Below, piece by piece: positions 1 to 10,119 of a stretch of 64,000 bases of DNA (within the stretch, counting starts at the first letter, position 1; each line of letters opens with the position of its first letter). Source of the DNA: Streptomyces halobius. Its GTDB lineage: Bacteria; Actinomycetota; Actinomycetes; Streptomycetales; Streptomycetaceae. Under the pieces are notes generated by a model. It searched no databases and had not been told where the DNA came from. It saw nothing but the letters and a program-made list of their open reading frames with translations. Both the position numbers and the translations under genes were made by a program. The stretch covers positions 6,138,001 to 6,202,000 of the forward strand of contig NZ_CP086322.1 of assembly GCF_023277745.1 (NCBI RefSeq), in the 5' to 3' direction.

Positions 1-1752
1 AACGAGGCCCGTTACGGCTCCAACTACTGCGGTCAGACCAACTGTGCCAACGCCTGGGACCTGGTCCGCGACGGGGTCGACCAGTGGGCGGAGGACCAGA
101 AGGCCAAGGGCCGTACCGACGAGCAGATCACGGCCGATCTCGCCAGGTACGACCAGTGGGACCGCTACGACCACGACGAGGACGGCGACTTCAACGAGCC
201 GGACGGCTATATCGACCACTTCCAGATCGTGCACGCCGGTGAGGACGAGTCCGCGGGCGGCGGCGCCCAGAAGACCAACGCCCTCTGGGCGCACCGCTGG
301 TACGCGTACGGCACCGACGCCGGCAAGACCGGCCCCGCCGACAACAAGGCGGGCGGCACGCAGATCGGCGACACCGGCATCTGGGTCGGCGACTACACCA
401 TGCAGCCGGAGAACGGCGGACTCGGCGTCTTCGCCCACGAATACGGCCATGACCTGGGGCTTCCGGACGAGTACGACACCAGCGGCACCGGTGAGTCGTC
501 GGTGGACTACTGGTCGCTGATGTCGGCCGGCTCCTGGCTAGGCCGCGGCAAGGACTCCATCGGCGATCTGCCCGGCGATATGAGCGCCTGGGACAAGCTG
601 CAGCTGGGATGGCTCAACTACGGCAAGGCGAAGGCCGCCACCAGGTCGACGCACAAGCTGGGCGTCGCTGAGTACAACACCAAGCACAAGCAGGCGGTGG
701 TCGTCGAACTGCCCTCGAAGGAGGTGACGACGGAGATCGTCCAGCCCGCGGAAGGCTCCCGGCAGTGGTGGAGCGACATGGGCAACGACCTGAAGAACAC
801 CCTCTCCCGGCCGGTGGACCTCACCGGTAAGTCCAAGGCGTCGCTGACCCTCCAGGGCTGGTGGGACATCGAGAAGGACTACGACTACCTCTACGCCGAA
901 ATCTCCACCGACGGCGGCGAGAACTGGACGCCCGTCGACGGCACCGCGAACGGCGAGCCCATCCCGCGCGACGGCGGCGACAAGCCCGCGCTGACCGGGA
1001 CGGTGGACGCCTACCAGGACCTCGTCTACCCGCTGGACGCCTACGCGGGCAAGAAGATCGACCTCCGCTTCCGCTACCACACCGACGGCGGCGCCGTCCA
1101 GAAGGGCTTCACGGCCGACGCCCTCGGCGTGGTCGCCGACGGCGAGCCGCTGTTCAGCGATGACGCGGAGGGCGGCGACAACGGCTGGACCAGCAAGGGC
1201 TTCACGCGGATCGGGGCGTCCTTCACCAAGGACTACCCGCAGTACTACCTGGCCGAGAACCGCCAGTACGTGTCATACGACAGGACCCTCAAGACCGGCC
1301 CGTACAACTTCGGTTGGGCCACCGACAAGCCCCACTGGGTCGAGCACTTCCCGTATCAGAACGGTGTGCTGATCTGGCTGTGGGACACCTCGCAGCCGGA
1401 CAACAACGTCGGCCAGCACCCCGGCCGCGGGCAGATCCTGCCCGTCGACGCGCACCCGAAGGCCGAGCGGTGGGCCGACGGGAAGCTGATGCGCAACCGC
1501 TTCCAGTCCTACGACTCGACCTTCACGCGCCACCGCACCGACGCGCTGAAGCTCCACAAGGACGGCAAGCCCGTCACGATCAAGGCCAAGAAGGGCGTCA
1601 CGCTCTTCGACGACCGGCACGGCGTCTACTACGACAAGGCGAACCCGACCGGCGGCGTGATCGTTCCTGACACCAACACCAGGATCAAGATTGTCAAGGA
1701 GGCCGCGAACGGCTCCACCGTGACCCTCAAGATCGGACCGGCTGGCAGGTAA
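1..1752 (+). CDS. immune inhibitor A-type secreted metalloprotease (peptidase M6), 5'-truncated by the window edge
   Basis: Reading frame 1 is open from the first base to TAA at 1750-1752, giving 583 residues, so the start and signal peptide lie outside the window. The zinc site HEYGHD is encoded at 436-453 and is followed by LPDEYD, as in M6 peptidases of the immune inhibitor A family, which are secreted zinc endopeptidases. After the catalytic part comes a beta-rich region with a WWSDMGNDLKN-type motif and a jelly-roll-like segment typical of the InhA C-terminus. Family assignment is firm. The physiological substrate cannot be read from sequence; extracellular protein degradation is an inference. 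Confidence 0.9.
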   Translation, partial: NEARYGSNYCGQTNCANAWDLVRDGVDQWAEDQKAKGRTDEQITADLARYDQWDRYDHDEDGDFNEPDGYIDHFQIVHAGEDESAGGGAQKTNALWAHRWYAYGTDAGKTGPADNKAGGTQIGDTGIWVGDYTMQPENGGLGVFAHEYGHDLGLPDEYDTSGTGESSVDYWSLMSAGSWLGRGKDSIGDLPGDMSAWDKLQLGWLNYGKAKAATRSTHKLGVAEYNTKHKQAVVVELPSKEVTTEIVQPAEGSRQWWSDMGNDLKNTLSRPVDLTGKSKASLTLQGWWDIEKDYDYLYAEISTDGGENWTPVDGTANGEPIPRDGGDKPALTGTVDAYQDLVYPLDAYAGKKIDLRFRYHTDGGAVQKGFTADALGVVADGEPLFSDDAEGGDNGWTSKGFTRIGASFTKDYPQYYLAENRQYVSYDRTLKTGPYNFGWATDKPHWVEHFPYQNGVLIWLWDTSQPDNNVGQHPGRGQILPVDAHPKAERWADGKLMRNRFQSYDSTFTRHRTDALKLHKDGKPVTIKAKKGVTLFDDRHGVYYDKANPTGGVIVPDTNTRIKIVKEAANGSTVTLKIGPAGR

Positions 1753-1867
1753 CTGTCAAAACCGCAGGTCAGAATCTTATCGGCCGTCGCCTCTAGCGGG
1801 CGGCGGCCGATTAGCGTTTAGATGCGCTCGACAGTTCCTTGTTGACGCTAAGTCTCACGGGGGAAGA

Positions 1868-2314
1868 ATGACCATGACCAGTGGCGGCTTCATCAGACTT
1901 CCGGGCGGAAGCGTGGTGGTCGCCCTTTCGCTGCCCAGACCGAGCCACAGCCCGCTGACCGGACCGTACGACGGCGACCACCGCGTACGGGTCCTGGTCC
2001 ACGCCGTGAACCGGCAGCGCGCCCTGACCAGGCTGCGCAACCACGGGCTGCGCTCCGTCTACCTGCGCGGCAATTCCAAGCCGCCGACGCCGGACGAGAT
2101 CACGGCCGTGCTGCACCATCCCGACGGGCTGGTGTGGCGCGGGGCGCCGGATGACGACACCGAGTCCTGGCACCCGATACGGGCGCTGCTGCGGGCCCCG
2201 GCCCAGACGCCGGCCCAGGTCCCGGCCCAGGCCCCGGTCCAGGCCCAGGCCCCGGCCCCAGCCCCGGTCCAGGCCCCGGCCCCGGTCCAGGCGCCGCAGG
2301 CCGCCGGCGCCTGA
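1868..2314 (+). CDS. conserved hypothetical protein with Pro/Ala/Gln-rich tail
   Basis: I do not recognise a named family. The first about 110 residues look like a compact soluble domain (GGSVVVALSLPRP, then HDRVRVLVHAVNRQRAL-like basic segments and LVWRGAPDDDTESW). The last about 35 residues are a PAQ/PVQ/PAPA repeat generated by near-identical CCGGCCCAGGCC-type codon blocks, a slippage-prone tract. A GGGGGAA Shine-Dalgarno sits at about 1859-1865. It is only 2-3 nt from ATG 1868 but 8 nt from the in-frame ATG 1874, so translation may begin two codons later. The gene ends just before a hairpin terminator shared with pncA. Confidence 0.7.
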   Translation: MTMTSGGFIRLPGGSVVVALSLPRPSHSPLTGPYDGDHRVRVLVHAVNRQRALTRLRNHGLRSVYLRGNSKPPTPDEITAVLHHPDGLVWRGAPDDDTESWHPIRALLRAPAQTPAQVPAQAPVQAQAPAPAPVQAPAPVQAPQAAGA

Positions 2315-2330
2315 GCGCGGGCAGAGCTTC

Positions 2331-2364
2331 CTGGTGTGGCGGGTCTCCGGACCCGCCACACCGG
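2331..2364. terminator. bidirectional hairpin terminator between convergent genes
   Basis: The 15-bp arms 2331-2345 and 2350-2364 (GGTGTGGCGGGTC core, one G-T pair) close on a TCCG loop between the hypothetical gene and pncA. There is no long T-run, as is common for GC-rich Streptomyces terminators. Confidence 0.75.
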
Positions 2365-2377
2365 CTGTGGACGGGTC

Positions 2378-2974
2378 TCAGCCGCCGGCCAGCACCGGCT
2401 TGCCGGTCAGCTCCGCGCCGGCCTCCCGCAGCTCCTCCAGCGCCCGCTTCGTGGTGTCCGGGGAGACGGCCGCGGTGAGGTCCAGCAGTACCTGGGTGCA
2501 AAAGCCCTCGTCGACGGCGCTGAGGGCGGTGGCCCGTACGCAGTGGTCCGTGGCGATGCCGACCACGTCCACCTCCGTCACGTCACGGGCGCGCAGCCAC
2601 TCCGCCAGGGGGGTGCCGTGCTCGTCCGTGCCCTCGAAGCCGCTGTACCCGTCGCTGTACTCGCCCTTGTCGAAGACCGCGTCGACCGCTCCCGAGGTGA
2701 CGGCCGGCGCGAAATTGGGGTGGAAACCCACTCCCTCCGTGCCCGCGACGCAGTGCCGGGGCCAGGAGCGCACATAGTCGGGGTGCTCGGAGAAGTGGCC
2801 GCCCGGGTCGATGTGGTGATCGCGGGTGGCCACCACATGGCGGTAGCCGCTGCCGGCCGCCTGGCCCACCAGGTCGGTGATGGCCGCGGCGACATCCGCA
2901 CCGCCGGCCACCGCGAGGCTGCCGCCCTCACAGAAGTCGTTCTGCACATCTACGACGATCAATGCCCGGTGCAT
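2378..2974 (-). CDS. pncA: nicotinamidase (isochorismatase-like hydrolase)
   Basis: A 198-residue cytosolic enzyme that deamidates nicotinamide to nicotinate in the NAD salvage pathway. The catalytic triad of the isochorismatase fold is visible as Asp9 (VVDVQNDF), Lys103 (FDKGEYSD) and Cys145 (TDHCVRAT). The metal ligands are Asp52, His54 and His60 in RDHH...GGH. Length matches bacterial PncA. It lies 111 bp downstream of pncB on the same strand. The two enzymes catalyse consecutive steps, so a pncB-pncA transcription unit is likely. Confidence 0.95.
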   Translation of the reverse strand: MHRALIVVDVQNDFCEGGSLAVAGGADVAAAITDLVGQAAGSGYRHVVATRDHHIDPGGHFSEHPDYVRSWPRHCVAGTEGVGFHPNFAPAVTSGAVDAVFDKGEYSDGYSGFEGTDEHGTPLAEWLRARDVTEVDVVGIATDHCVRATALSAVDEGFCTQVLLDLTAAVSPDTTKRALEELREAGAELTGKPVLAGG

Positions 2975-3085
2975 GGCGCGTGCCTTCCGGCTGGGAATCG
3001 GTGGAGGGGCGCACAGTGGTGGTGTGACCGAGGGTAGCCACTGCGCGGGCGATGCGGGAGGGGGTGCCGTGCCGGGTCGTGCCCG

Positions 3086-4414
3086 TCACGCGTGCTCGGT
3101 CGGCAGGACCGGCTCGCCCCGGGAGAGCTGGGTCGCCGACAGCGGCAGTCCGGCGCGGGCGGCGATATGCCGGTCGCGGGCGTCCTCCAGCGGCTCCCGG
3201 GCCACCACCTCGCCGCCGCGCACCAGCGGCACCAGCAGCTGCCGGCCGGCCAGCTCCTCCGGCACCGGCCCGGTGCCGACGACCTCGGCCTCCGCGACCC
3301 CGTCCGCGTCGAGCCGCCGGGCCGCCCACTTACGGCCGCCCGCCGAGGACTTGGCGCCCATCGACTTCTTCGCGACCGGCCGCAGCGGGGCGCCCGGCGC
3401 ATCGGAGTCGGCGCGCGCGACCAGCTTGTAGACCATCGAGCAGGTGGGGTGCCCGCTGCCGGTCACCAGCTGGGTGCCGACGCCGTACGCGTCCACCGGG
3501 GCGGCCGCGAGCGAGGCGATGGCGTACTCGTCCAGATCGCTGGTGACCACGATCTTGGTCTTCCCGGCGCCCAGATCGTCCAGCTGCTGGCGCACCCGGT
3601 GGGCGATCAGCAGCAGGTCGCCGGAGTCGATCCGCACCGCGCCCAGGCCGGGCCCGGCCACCTCCACGGCGGTCCGCACGGCGGTGGCGACGTCGAAGGT
3701 GTCCACGAGGAGGGTGGTGCCGCTGCCGAGGGTGTCGACCTGCGCGGTGAAGGCGTCCCGCTCGGTGTCGTGGAGCAGGGTGAAGGCGTGCGCGCTGGTG
3801 CCGACGGTGGGGATGTGGTAGCGGAAGCCGGCCGCCAGGTCGGAGGTGCAGTGGAAGCCGCCGACGTACGCGGCGCGGGCCGCGGCCACCGCGGAGAGCT
3901 CGTGGGTGCGCCGGGCGCCCATCTCCATCAGCGGGCGCTCGCCGGCCGCCACCGCCATCCGGGAGGCGGCCGCGGCCACCGCCGAGTCGTGGTTGAGAAT
4001 CGAGAGGATCACCGTCTCCAGGAGGACCGCCTCGGCGAAGGTGCCCTCGACCCGCATCACCGGGGAACCGGGGAAGTAGACCTCGCCCTCCGGGTAGCCC
4101 CAGATGTCACCGCGGAAGCGGTAGTCGGACAGCCACTGGAGCGTCGGCTCGTCGAGGATGCCGCGCTCGCGCAGAAAGCCGAGGATCGTCTCGTCGAAGC
4201 GGAAGTTCTCCACCGCGTCCAGCACCCGGCCGGTACCGGCGACCACGCCGTAGCGGCGGCCCTCGGGCAGCCGCCGGGTGAAGACCTCGAAGACCGAGCG
4301 CCGGTCCGCGGTCCCGGACTGCAACGCGGCCTGCAGCATGGTGAGTTCGTACTGGTCGGTGAAGAGCGCAGTCGACGGCACGGCCACCGGCAGCCCCAGG
4401 TCTGCTGTGTTCAT
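3086..4414 (-). CDS. pncB: nicotinate phosphoribosyltransferase
   Basis: A 442-residue enzyme that converts nicotinate and PRPP to nicotinate mononucleotide. The N-terminus [13 protein letters not shown] and the internal GTSAHAF and RIDSGDL segments are family hallmarks. The start ATG at 4412-4414 is preceded on the minus strand by an AAAGG-like ribosome site. It is divergent from clpS, so 4415-4556 is the shared promoter region. Together with pncA it forms the Preiss-Handler entry to NAD. Confidence 0.95.
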   Translation of the reverse strand: MNTADLGLPVAVPSTALFTDQYELTMLQAALQSGTADRRSVFEVFTRRLPEGRRYGVVAGTGRVLDAVENFRFDETILGFLRERGILDEPTLQWLSDYRFRGDIWGYPEGEVYFPGSPVMRVEGTFAEAVLLETVILSILNHDSAVAAAASRMAVAAGERPLMEMGARRTHELSAVAAARAAYVGGFHCTSDLAAGFRYHIPTVGTSAHAFTLLHDTERDAFTAQVDTLGSGTTLLVDTFDVATAVRTAVEVAGPGLGAVRIDSGDLLLIAHRVRQQLDDLGAGKTKIVVTSDLDEYAIASLAAAPVDAYGVGTQLVTGSGHPTCSMVYKLVARADSDAPGAPLRPVAKKSMGAKSSAGGRKWAARRLDADGVAEAEVVGTGPVPEELAGRQLLVPLVRGGEVVAREPLEDARDRHIAARAGLPLSATQLSRGEPVLPTEHA

Positions 4415-4556
4415 GAAAGGAGATGGTACTCCCCATACTCGTCACTCTGACGATAGTGGGTGCCGCCGCTCCCGGAGGCCCTCGCGAGGGGGCGCGCGGC
4501 TCGCCGACGCTCCCGTGCGAGGGGCGTTTGTGCACCGCCCGCCCCCGGGTGGCAGC

Positions 4557-4916
4557 ATGGGGCGTGTGAGCGCCCATCCGTCACCCACGATCACTCTCCG
4601 GATGTACCGCGGCACCCTCAGTGTGCCGGTGGAGATCGAGCGTCCCGAGTCGAGCGAGGCACCGTTCGAGGTCCCCGAACCCGATGTCCCGTGGGTCACG
4701 ATCGTCCACAACGACCCCGTCAACCTCATGAGCTATGTGTCGTATGTCTTCCAGACGTACTTCGGCTACTCCAAGGACAAGGCGCACCAGTTGATGCTCG
4801 ACGTCCATCACAAAGGCCGCGCGGTCGTCTCCAGCGGCAGCCGCGAGGAAATGGAGCGCGACGTGCAGGCCATGCACGGCTACGGCCTCTGGGCCACCCT
4901 TCAGCAGGACCGCTGA
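4557..4916 (+). CDS. clpS: ATP-dependent Clp protease adaptor ClpS
   Basis: An adaptor that binds the ClpA/ClpC N-domain and delivers N-degron substrates. The ClpS core is clear: [20 protein letters not shown], then the [13 protein letters not shown] helix and [18 protein letters not shown]. Two starts are possible: ATG 4557, with GGGTGG 4-5 nt upstream, or GTG 4566. I give the longer one. The stop TGA overlaps the ATG of the DUF2017 gene in TGATG, which implies translational coupling. The clpS-DUF2017 pairing is conserved in actinomycetes. Confidence 0.93.
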   Translation: MGRVSAHPSPTITLRMYRGTLSVPVEIERPESSEAPFEVPEPDVPWVTIVHNDPVNLMSYVSYVFQTYFGYSKDKAHQLMLDVHHKGRAVVSSGSREEMERDVQAMHGYGLWATLQQDR

Positions 4917-5515
4917 TGGCCGGCCACTTCGAGCCGCTGCCCGGTGGCGGCGCCGCCGTTCCCCTCGACGAGGTGGAGATCTCCATCCTGCGCAGCCTGG
5001 CCGTGCAGCTCCTGGAGCTGATCGGTCCGGGCGAGGAGCCCGCCGACAGCGGCGGCGAGGACGATCTGTTCGCCTCGGTCTTCAACGACGGGCCCAGCGA
5101 ACCGCCCGCCGACCCGGTCCTGGCCCGCCTGTTCCCCGATGCGTACGGCGGCCCCGACCTTGTCCCCGACGACGGTGTACGGGCCGCGTCCGCCGAGTTC
5201 CGCCGCTACACCGAGAACGATCTGCGCGCCCGCAAGCGCGACGACGCCCTCGCGCTGATCCGCTCGCTGGACGCCCTGACGCCCGCCGGACAGGGCGGCG
5301 CGGTGCTGCGTCTGAAGCCCGACGAGTGCCGGCAGTGGCTCGGCGCCCTCAACGACCTCCGGCTCGCCATCGGCACCCGGCTGGAGGTCACCGACGAGGA
5401 GGACGGCGGCGAGCTGCTCCGACTGCCGGACACCGACCCGCGCAAGCCGATGGTGATGGCCTATCTCTGGCTGGGCGGTCTGCAGGAAACCCTCGTCGAA
5501 TCAATGATGGACTGA
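4916..5515 (+). CDS. DUF2017 domain-containing protein
   Basis: A 199-residue acidic soluble protein belonging to DUF2017, an actinobacterial family whose gene follows clpS. Recognisable segments are FEPLPGGGAAVPLDEVEISILRSL at the N-terminus (shown only as a family cue), the RRYTENDLRARKRDDA helix and PRKPMVMAYLWLGGLQETLV at the end. It starts on the last base of the clpS stop codon. Function is unknown. Co-translation with ClpS suggests a link to regulated proteolysis, but this is inference. Confidence 0.9.
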   Translation: MAGHFEPLPGGGAAVPLDEVEISILRSLAVQLLELIGPGEEPADSGGEDDLFASVFNDGPSEPPADPVLARLFPDAYGGPDLVPDDGVRAASAEFRRYTENDLRARKRDDALALIRSLDALTPAGQGGAVLRLKPDECRQWLGALNDLRLAIGTRLEVTDEEDGGELLRLPDTDPRKPMVMAYLWLGGLQETLVESMMD

Positions 5516-5912
5516 CGTCCACGGGACCGGGGGCGTCGTGCCCCCGCCACGTCACCCCCTGGCCCTCTCGCGCCCCGCCCCCGGAGCGGTCATATCGGGG
5601 CGTAACACCCGTGGTGTTCGCTCAGCGGACGCTCAAATCCGGATAACGATCGCATCACCAGGTCGGTCTGTTGCATTGCCGATTTCGCCTTTTGTCCTAT
5701 TTTTTCAGTGATCCGGCTCACGGTGCCGACAGTGCGGTGTCCGTTGATCTCCGAACGATCGTGATAGATCTTCACCTCCTGCCGTGTGCGACGCCACCCT
5801 TGTCGCCGCGGGAGCGCTGAGCCGGCCGACCGTCGGCGTGCAGGAACTCCATCCGGGGGGTCGGGACCCGACCCGGGCAGGCCGGGTCGGAATGGAGAAA
5901 GGCGCACCACAC
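5516..5912. other. 397-bp intergenic region with two hairpins, no gene supported
   Basis: CGGGGGC-GTCGT-GCCCCCG at 5528-5546 is a plausible terminator for the clpS unit. A perfect palindrome AACACC-CGT-GGTGTT lies at 5604-5618 and could be an operator. Bases 5600-5770 are clearly less GC-rich than the surroundings and are probably the promoter and leader region of the permease. Confidence 0.5.
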
Positions 5913-7358
5913 ATGACCTCAGTGCAGGTCGACAAGGAACACGACAGCAACGAGGCCACGGAAGAAGCTTCCGGAGAGGGCTATCAGCGGGGTCTGGGAA
6001 ACCGCCAGATCCAGATGATCGCCATCGGCGGCGCCATCGGTACCGGTCTGTTCCTCGGCGCGGGCAAGGCCATCTCGATGGCCGGTCCGAGCATCGTCCT
6101 GGCCTACGCCATCGTCGGCCTGGTCATCTTCTTCATCATGCGGGCCCTGGGCGAACTGCTCATGTACCGGCCCGTGTCCGGCTCCTTCTCCGAGTACGGC
6201 CGGGAGTTCATCGGCCCCTTCATCGGCTTTGTGACCGGCTGGACGTACTGGCTGTTCTGGGTCGTCACCGGCATCACCGAAGTGACCGCCGCGGCCACCT
6301 ACATCCAGTACTGGAACAAGGGCATACCGCAATGGGCCTCGGCGCTCGTCTTCACCTGCGCGCTCTTCGGCATCAACCTGATCTCCGTGAAGATCTTCGG
6401 TGAGCTGGAATTCTGGTTCTCGATGGTCAAGGTCACCGCCATCATCGGCATGATCCTCATCGGCCTCGGCGTGATCACCCTCGGCTTCTCCGACGCCGGT
6501 GACACCGCCTCCTTCACGCTCCTGTGGTCCGACGGCGGCTTCTTCCCCCAGGGCATCGGCGGAACGCTGATGACGCTGCAGATCGTGATGTTCGCCTTCC
6601 TCGCCGTCGAACTCGTCGGCGTCACCGCGGGCGAGGCGACCGACCCGAAGAAGGTCCTGCCCAAGGCCATCAACACCGTCCCGTGGCGGATCGGCCTCTT
6701 CTACATCGGCGCGCTCCTCATCATCCTCTCCGTCGTCAGCTGGACGGTCTTCGAGCCGGGCGTCAGCCCGTTCGTCGCCGCCTTCCAGCAGATCGGCCTG
6801 CCGGCCGGCGCCGGCATCGTCAACTTCGTCGTGCTGACCGCCGCGCTGTCCTCGGCCAACTCCGGTATGTACTCCACCGGCCGGATGCTGCGTGACCTCG
6901 CCCTCAACGGGCAGGGCCCGAAGTTCTTCACCAGGCTCAGCAGGAACGGCCTGCCCACCTGGGGCACCGGCGTCTCGGTCGCGATGATGCTGTTCGGCGT
7001 CTTCATCAACTACAAGTGGCCGGGCGAGGCGTTCAACTACGTCGTCTCCTTCGCGACCATCTCCGGTATGTGGGCCTGGATCGTCATCCTGCTCTCGCAG
7101 CTGCGCTACCGGTCCAAGTCGGACCGCGGGCTGCTGCCCAAGTCCGAGTTCCGCGCCCCGGGCAGCCCGTACACCTCGGTCTTCGCGCTGGCCTTCATCG
7201 GCATGGTGATCGTGATGATGGCCCTCGACCCGGCCGCCCGGATCTCGCTCTACGCCGCCCCCGTGTGGGCACTCGTCCTGGCCGCGGGCTACCTCTCCAT
7301 CAAGCGGCGGGACGCCGCGGCCCTGAAGGACGTGCCCGTCGCGTCCAAGAAGGACTGA
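5913..7358 (+). CDS. amino acid permease, APC superfamily (AAT type)
   Basis: A 481-residue integral membrane transporter with about 12 hydrophobic segments. The N-terminal RQIQMIAIGGAIGTGLFLGAG and the later GEATDPKKVLPKAIN are signatures of proton-coupled amino acid permeases such as the CycA, ProY and AnsP subfamilies; the substrate cannot be told from sequence. ATG 5913 is chosen because GGAGAAAGG lies about 10 nt upstream, although an in-frame ATG exists at 5892. It is transcribed alone: a hairpin at 5528-5546 precedes it and a strong hairpin at 7416-7452 follows. Confidence 0.92.
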   Translation: MTSVQVDKEHDSNEATEEASGEGYQRGLGNRQIQMIAIGGAIGTGLFLGAGKAISMAGPSIVLAYAIVGLVIFFIMRALGELLMYRPVSGSFSEYGREFIGPFIGFVTGWTYWLFWVVTGITEVTAAATYIQYWNKGIPQWASALVFTCALFGINLISVKIFGELEFWFSMVKVTAIIGMILIGLGVITLGFSDAGDTASFTLLWSDGGFFPQGIGGTLMTLQIVMFAFLAVELVGVTAGEATDPKKVLPKAINTVPWRIGLFYIGALLIILSVVSWTVFEPGVSPFVAAFQQIGLPAGAGIVNFVVLTAALSSANSGMYSTGRMLRDLALNGQGPKFFTRLSRNGLPTWGTGVSVAMMLFGVFINYKWPGEAFNYVVSFATISGMWAWIVILLSQLRYRSKSDRGLLPKSEFRAPGSPYTSVFALAFIGMVIVMMALDPAARISLYAAPVWALVLAAGYLSIKRRDAAALKDVPVASKKD

Positions 7359-7415
7359 GCCGAGGCCGCCGCCGGGCGCGTCCACCGGTCCGATCCGGCC
7401 AACTGTCCAGCATCC

Positions 7416-7452
7416 GGGCCCGTATGTACCACTCTTCGGTACGTACGGGCCC
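7416..7452 (+). terminator. hairpin terminator after the permease
   Basis: Arms 7416-7430 and 7438-7452 pair over 15 positions with one G-T wobble (GGGCCCGTA core) around a 7-nt loop, between the permease stop and mec. Confidence 0.75.
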
Positions 7453-7507
7453 CAGCGCCCATCCGTCGCCCGCCACCACCCCAACCGGGCGCTTCGCGCA
7501 CACCTCT

Positions 7508-7513
7508 TATCCT
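7508..7513 (+). promoter_or_regulatory. putative -10 element giving a leaderless mec mRNA
   Basis: TATCCT at 7508-7513 ends 7 nt before the A of ATG 7521, and no Shine-Dalgarno is present. This arrangement is typical of leaderless actinomycete transcripts. No convincing -35 hexamer is seen. Confidence 0.35.
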
Positions 7514-7520
7514 TGGCCGC

Positions 7521-7946
7521 ATGCTGACCCTCACCAAGGCCCTCCACGACCAGATCGTCGAGCACGCCCGCAAGGACCACCCCGACGAAGCCTGCGGCGT
7601 GGTCGCGGGCCCGGCCGGCAGCGGGCGTCCCGAGCGGTTCATCCCGATGCTGAACGCCGCCCGCTCGCCCACGTTCTACGAGTTCGACTCCGCCGACCTG
7701 CTCAAGCTCTACCGCGAGATGGACGACCGGGACGAGGAGCCGGTGATCATCTACCACTCGCACACCGCCACCGAGGCATACCCGTCCCGTACGGACATCT
7801 CCTACGCGAACGAGCCCGGCGCGCACTACGTCCTGGTGTCCACCGCCGACACCGACGATGCCGGACCCTTCCAGTTCCGCTCCTTCCGCATCGTCGACGG
7901 CGAGATCACCGAGGAAGAGGTCGAGATAGTCGCGGAGTACGCCTGA
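7521..7946 (+). CDS. mec: JAMM/MPN metallopeptidase, CysO-cysteine peptidase
   Basis: A 141-residue zinc peptidase. The JAMM motif is complete: Glu in HPDEACGV, then HSHTATEAYPSRTD supplying His-x-His, Ser and Asp. In Mycobacterium tuberculosis the equivalent Mec releases cysteine from the CysO-cysteine adduct made by CysM. Here the same three genes occur in order mec, cysO, cysM, separated from mec by a cysteine-rich leader peptide. The start has no ribosome site but a possible -10 sits 7 nt upstream. Because cysO here encodes a tail beyond Gly-Gly, Mec may also act as the maturation protease (inference). Confidence 0.92.
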   Translation: MLTLTKALHDQIVEHARKDHPDEACGVVAGPAGSGRPERFIPMLNAARSPTFYEFDSADLLKLYREMDDRDEEPVIIYHSHTATEAYPSRTDISYANEPGAHYVLVSTADTDDAGPFQFRSFRIVDGEITEEEVEIVAEYA

Positions 7947-8055
7947 TCACGGGCGTGACCTGCGGGATCCCTGTACGCGCAGCCCCCCGCGGAGCGGCTT
8001 CCCCGGGTCCGCGTCCCACTTGGCGTACACCAACCGTCCGCATGATGGGACAAGG

Positions 8056-8086
8056 TTCCAATACCCGGACCGGGAATCGATACGAT
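8056..8086 (+). promoter_or_regulatory. possible promoter for the leader peptide and cysO-cysM
   Basis: TTCCAA (8056-8061) and TACGAT (8081-8086) are separated by 19 nt. The -10 ends 6 nt before an ATG at 8093 that is in frame with the leader peptide. Confidence 0.3.
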
Positions 8087-8128
8087 GACCGCATGGTTGA
8101 CCACGACGTGAGCGAGAAGAGGAGGGGC

Positions 8129-8263
8129 ATGCCGACGCACGCTCCGCTCGCCACGCGTCGCTCCGCGTCCGCCCTGCTGGGCGCCTTCGGCTGCGGAACC
8201 GCACGGCTGCACATCGACCTGTGCCGCCTCTCCAGCGCCATCTGTCCGCGCCGCGCCGCCTGA
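8129..8263 (+). CDS. sulfur-responsive leader peptide (attenuator uORF) upstream of cysO-cysM
   Basis: A 44-residue peptide ending TARLHIDLCRLSSAICPRRAA when read with its last residues. The R-x-H-x-DLCR-x-SSA-x-C pattern matches the Streptomyces short leader peptides found ahead of cysteine and sulfur-assimilation operons, where ribosome stalling at Cys codons is thought to control downstream expression. It has three Cys codons. AGGAGGGG ends 1 nt before ATG 8129, and an in-frame ATG at 8093 could instead give a 56-residue leaderless version. It lies 164 bp upstream of cysO. The downstream RNA has inverted GC-rich blocks but I cannot assign the anti-terminator. Confidence 0.7.
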   Translation: MPTHAPLATRRSASALLGAFGCGTARLHIDLCRLSSAICPRRAA

Positions 8264-8426
8264 CCCGCCCCGCACGGAGCCTCCCCGGGGCCGGGGACCC
8301 GGCCGCGGCGCCCACCGGTCCGCACCTCCCGCACCACCGCGTCACCCGGCGCTCCCGCACGCCATGCCACCACGGCGACCGCTGCTTCCGCCACTTCCGC
8401 CACCGCACTCCCACAGGAGCCCTCAC

Positions 8427-9708
<1,282 letters not shown>

Positions 9709-9748
9709 GCTGCGCAGCCGTCCCGCCGGACCGGCCGGACACCGAACC

Positions 9749-9791
9749 CGCCCGCCGCCGTGGTGCCACACCACGGCGGCGGGACTTTTTT
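9749..9791 (+). terminator. Rho-independent terminator after cysM
   Basis: Perfect arms 9751-9765 and 9769-9783 (CCCGCCGCCGTGGTG core) are followed by a T-run at 9786-9791. Confidence 0.92.
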
Positions 9792-10119
9792 CCCTTGCGC
9801 GGCGTCGCCGAAGGCACGGCGTACGGCCGTACGGCGCTTGCCCCCGGACTGGTGATTCCGCCCACAGCTCGCCCCGCTGGAGGAGCCACACGCCCCTTTG
9901 CGCCTTACGCTCGTGGGCACCGCACAGAGCGCCGAGGCCCCAACACACAGCACGAAGCAGGCAAGGACCCTTCCCCAAGCTCTCAACTGCTCCCCCACGT
10001 TCTCGGATCCTCCCCAAGTTCTCGGTTCCGCTCGAACAGCGGGACCCCCATGAACAGGGGGACCATGAGCAGGGAAGGCCCCTGTCCCGCCGCCCCCGCC
10101 CACGGAGGTTCACGCCCGC
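9792..10119 (+). other. 328-bp intergenic region, presumed promoter of the MBL gene
   Basis: No gene is supported. It contains short direct repeats (CCCCAAG...CTCTC and CCCAAGTTCTCGG near 9973-10026, and AGGGGGACCATGA-like blocks near 10040-10075). The Shine-Dalgarno ACGGAGG is at about 10099-10106. Confidence 0.5.

Noticed and set aside
5590..5778. Minus-strand frame of about 60 codons behind a perfect AGGAGGTGA
   Set aside because: The only start codon (GTG) overlaps the ribosome site itself, and the codons include TTA, ATA and other rare choices. It is more likely AT-rich promoter DNA of the permease.
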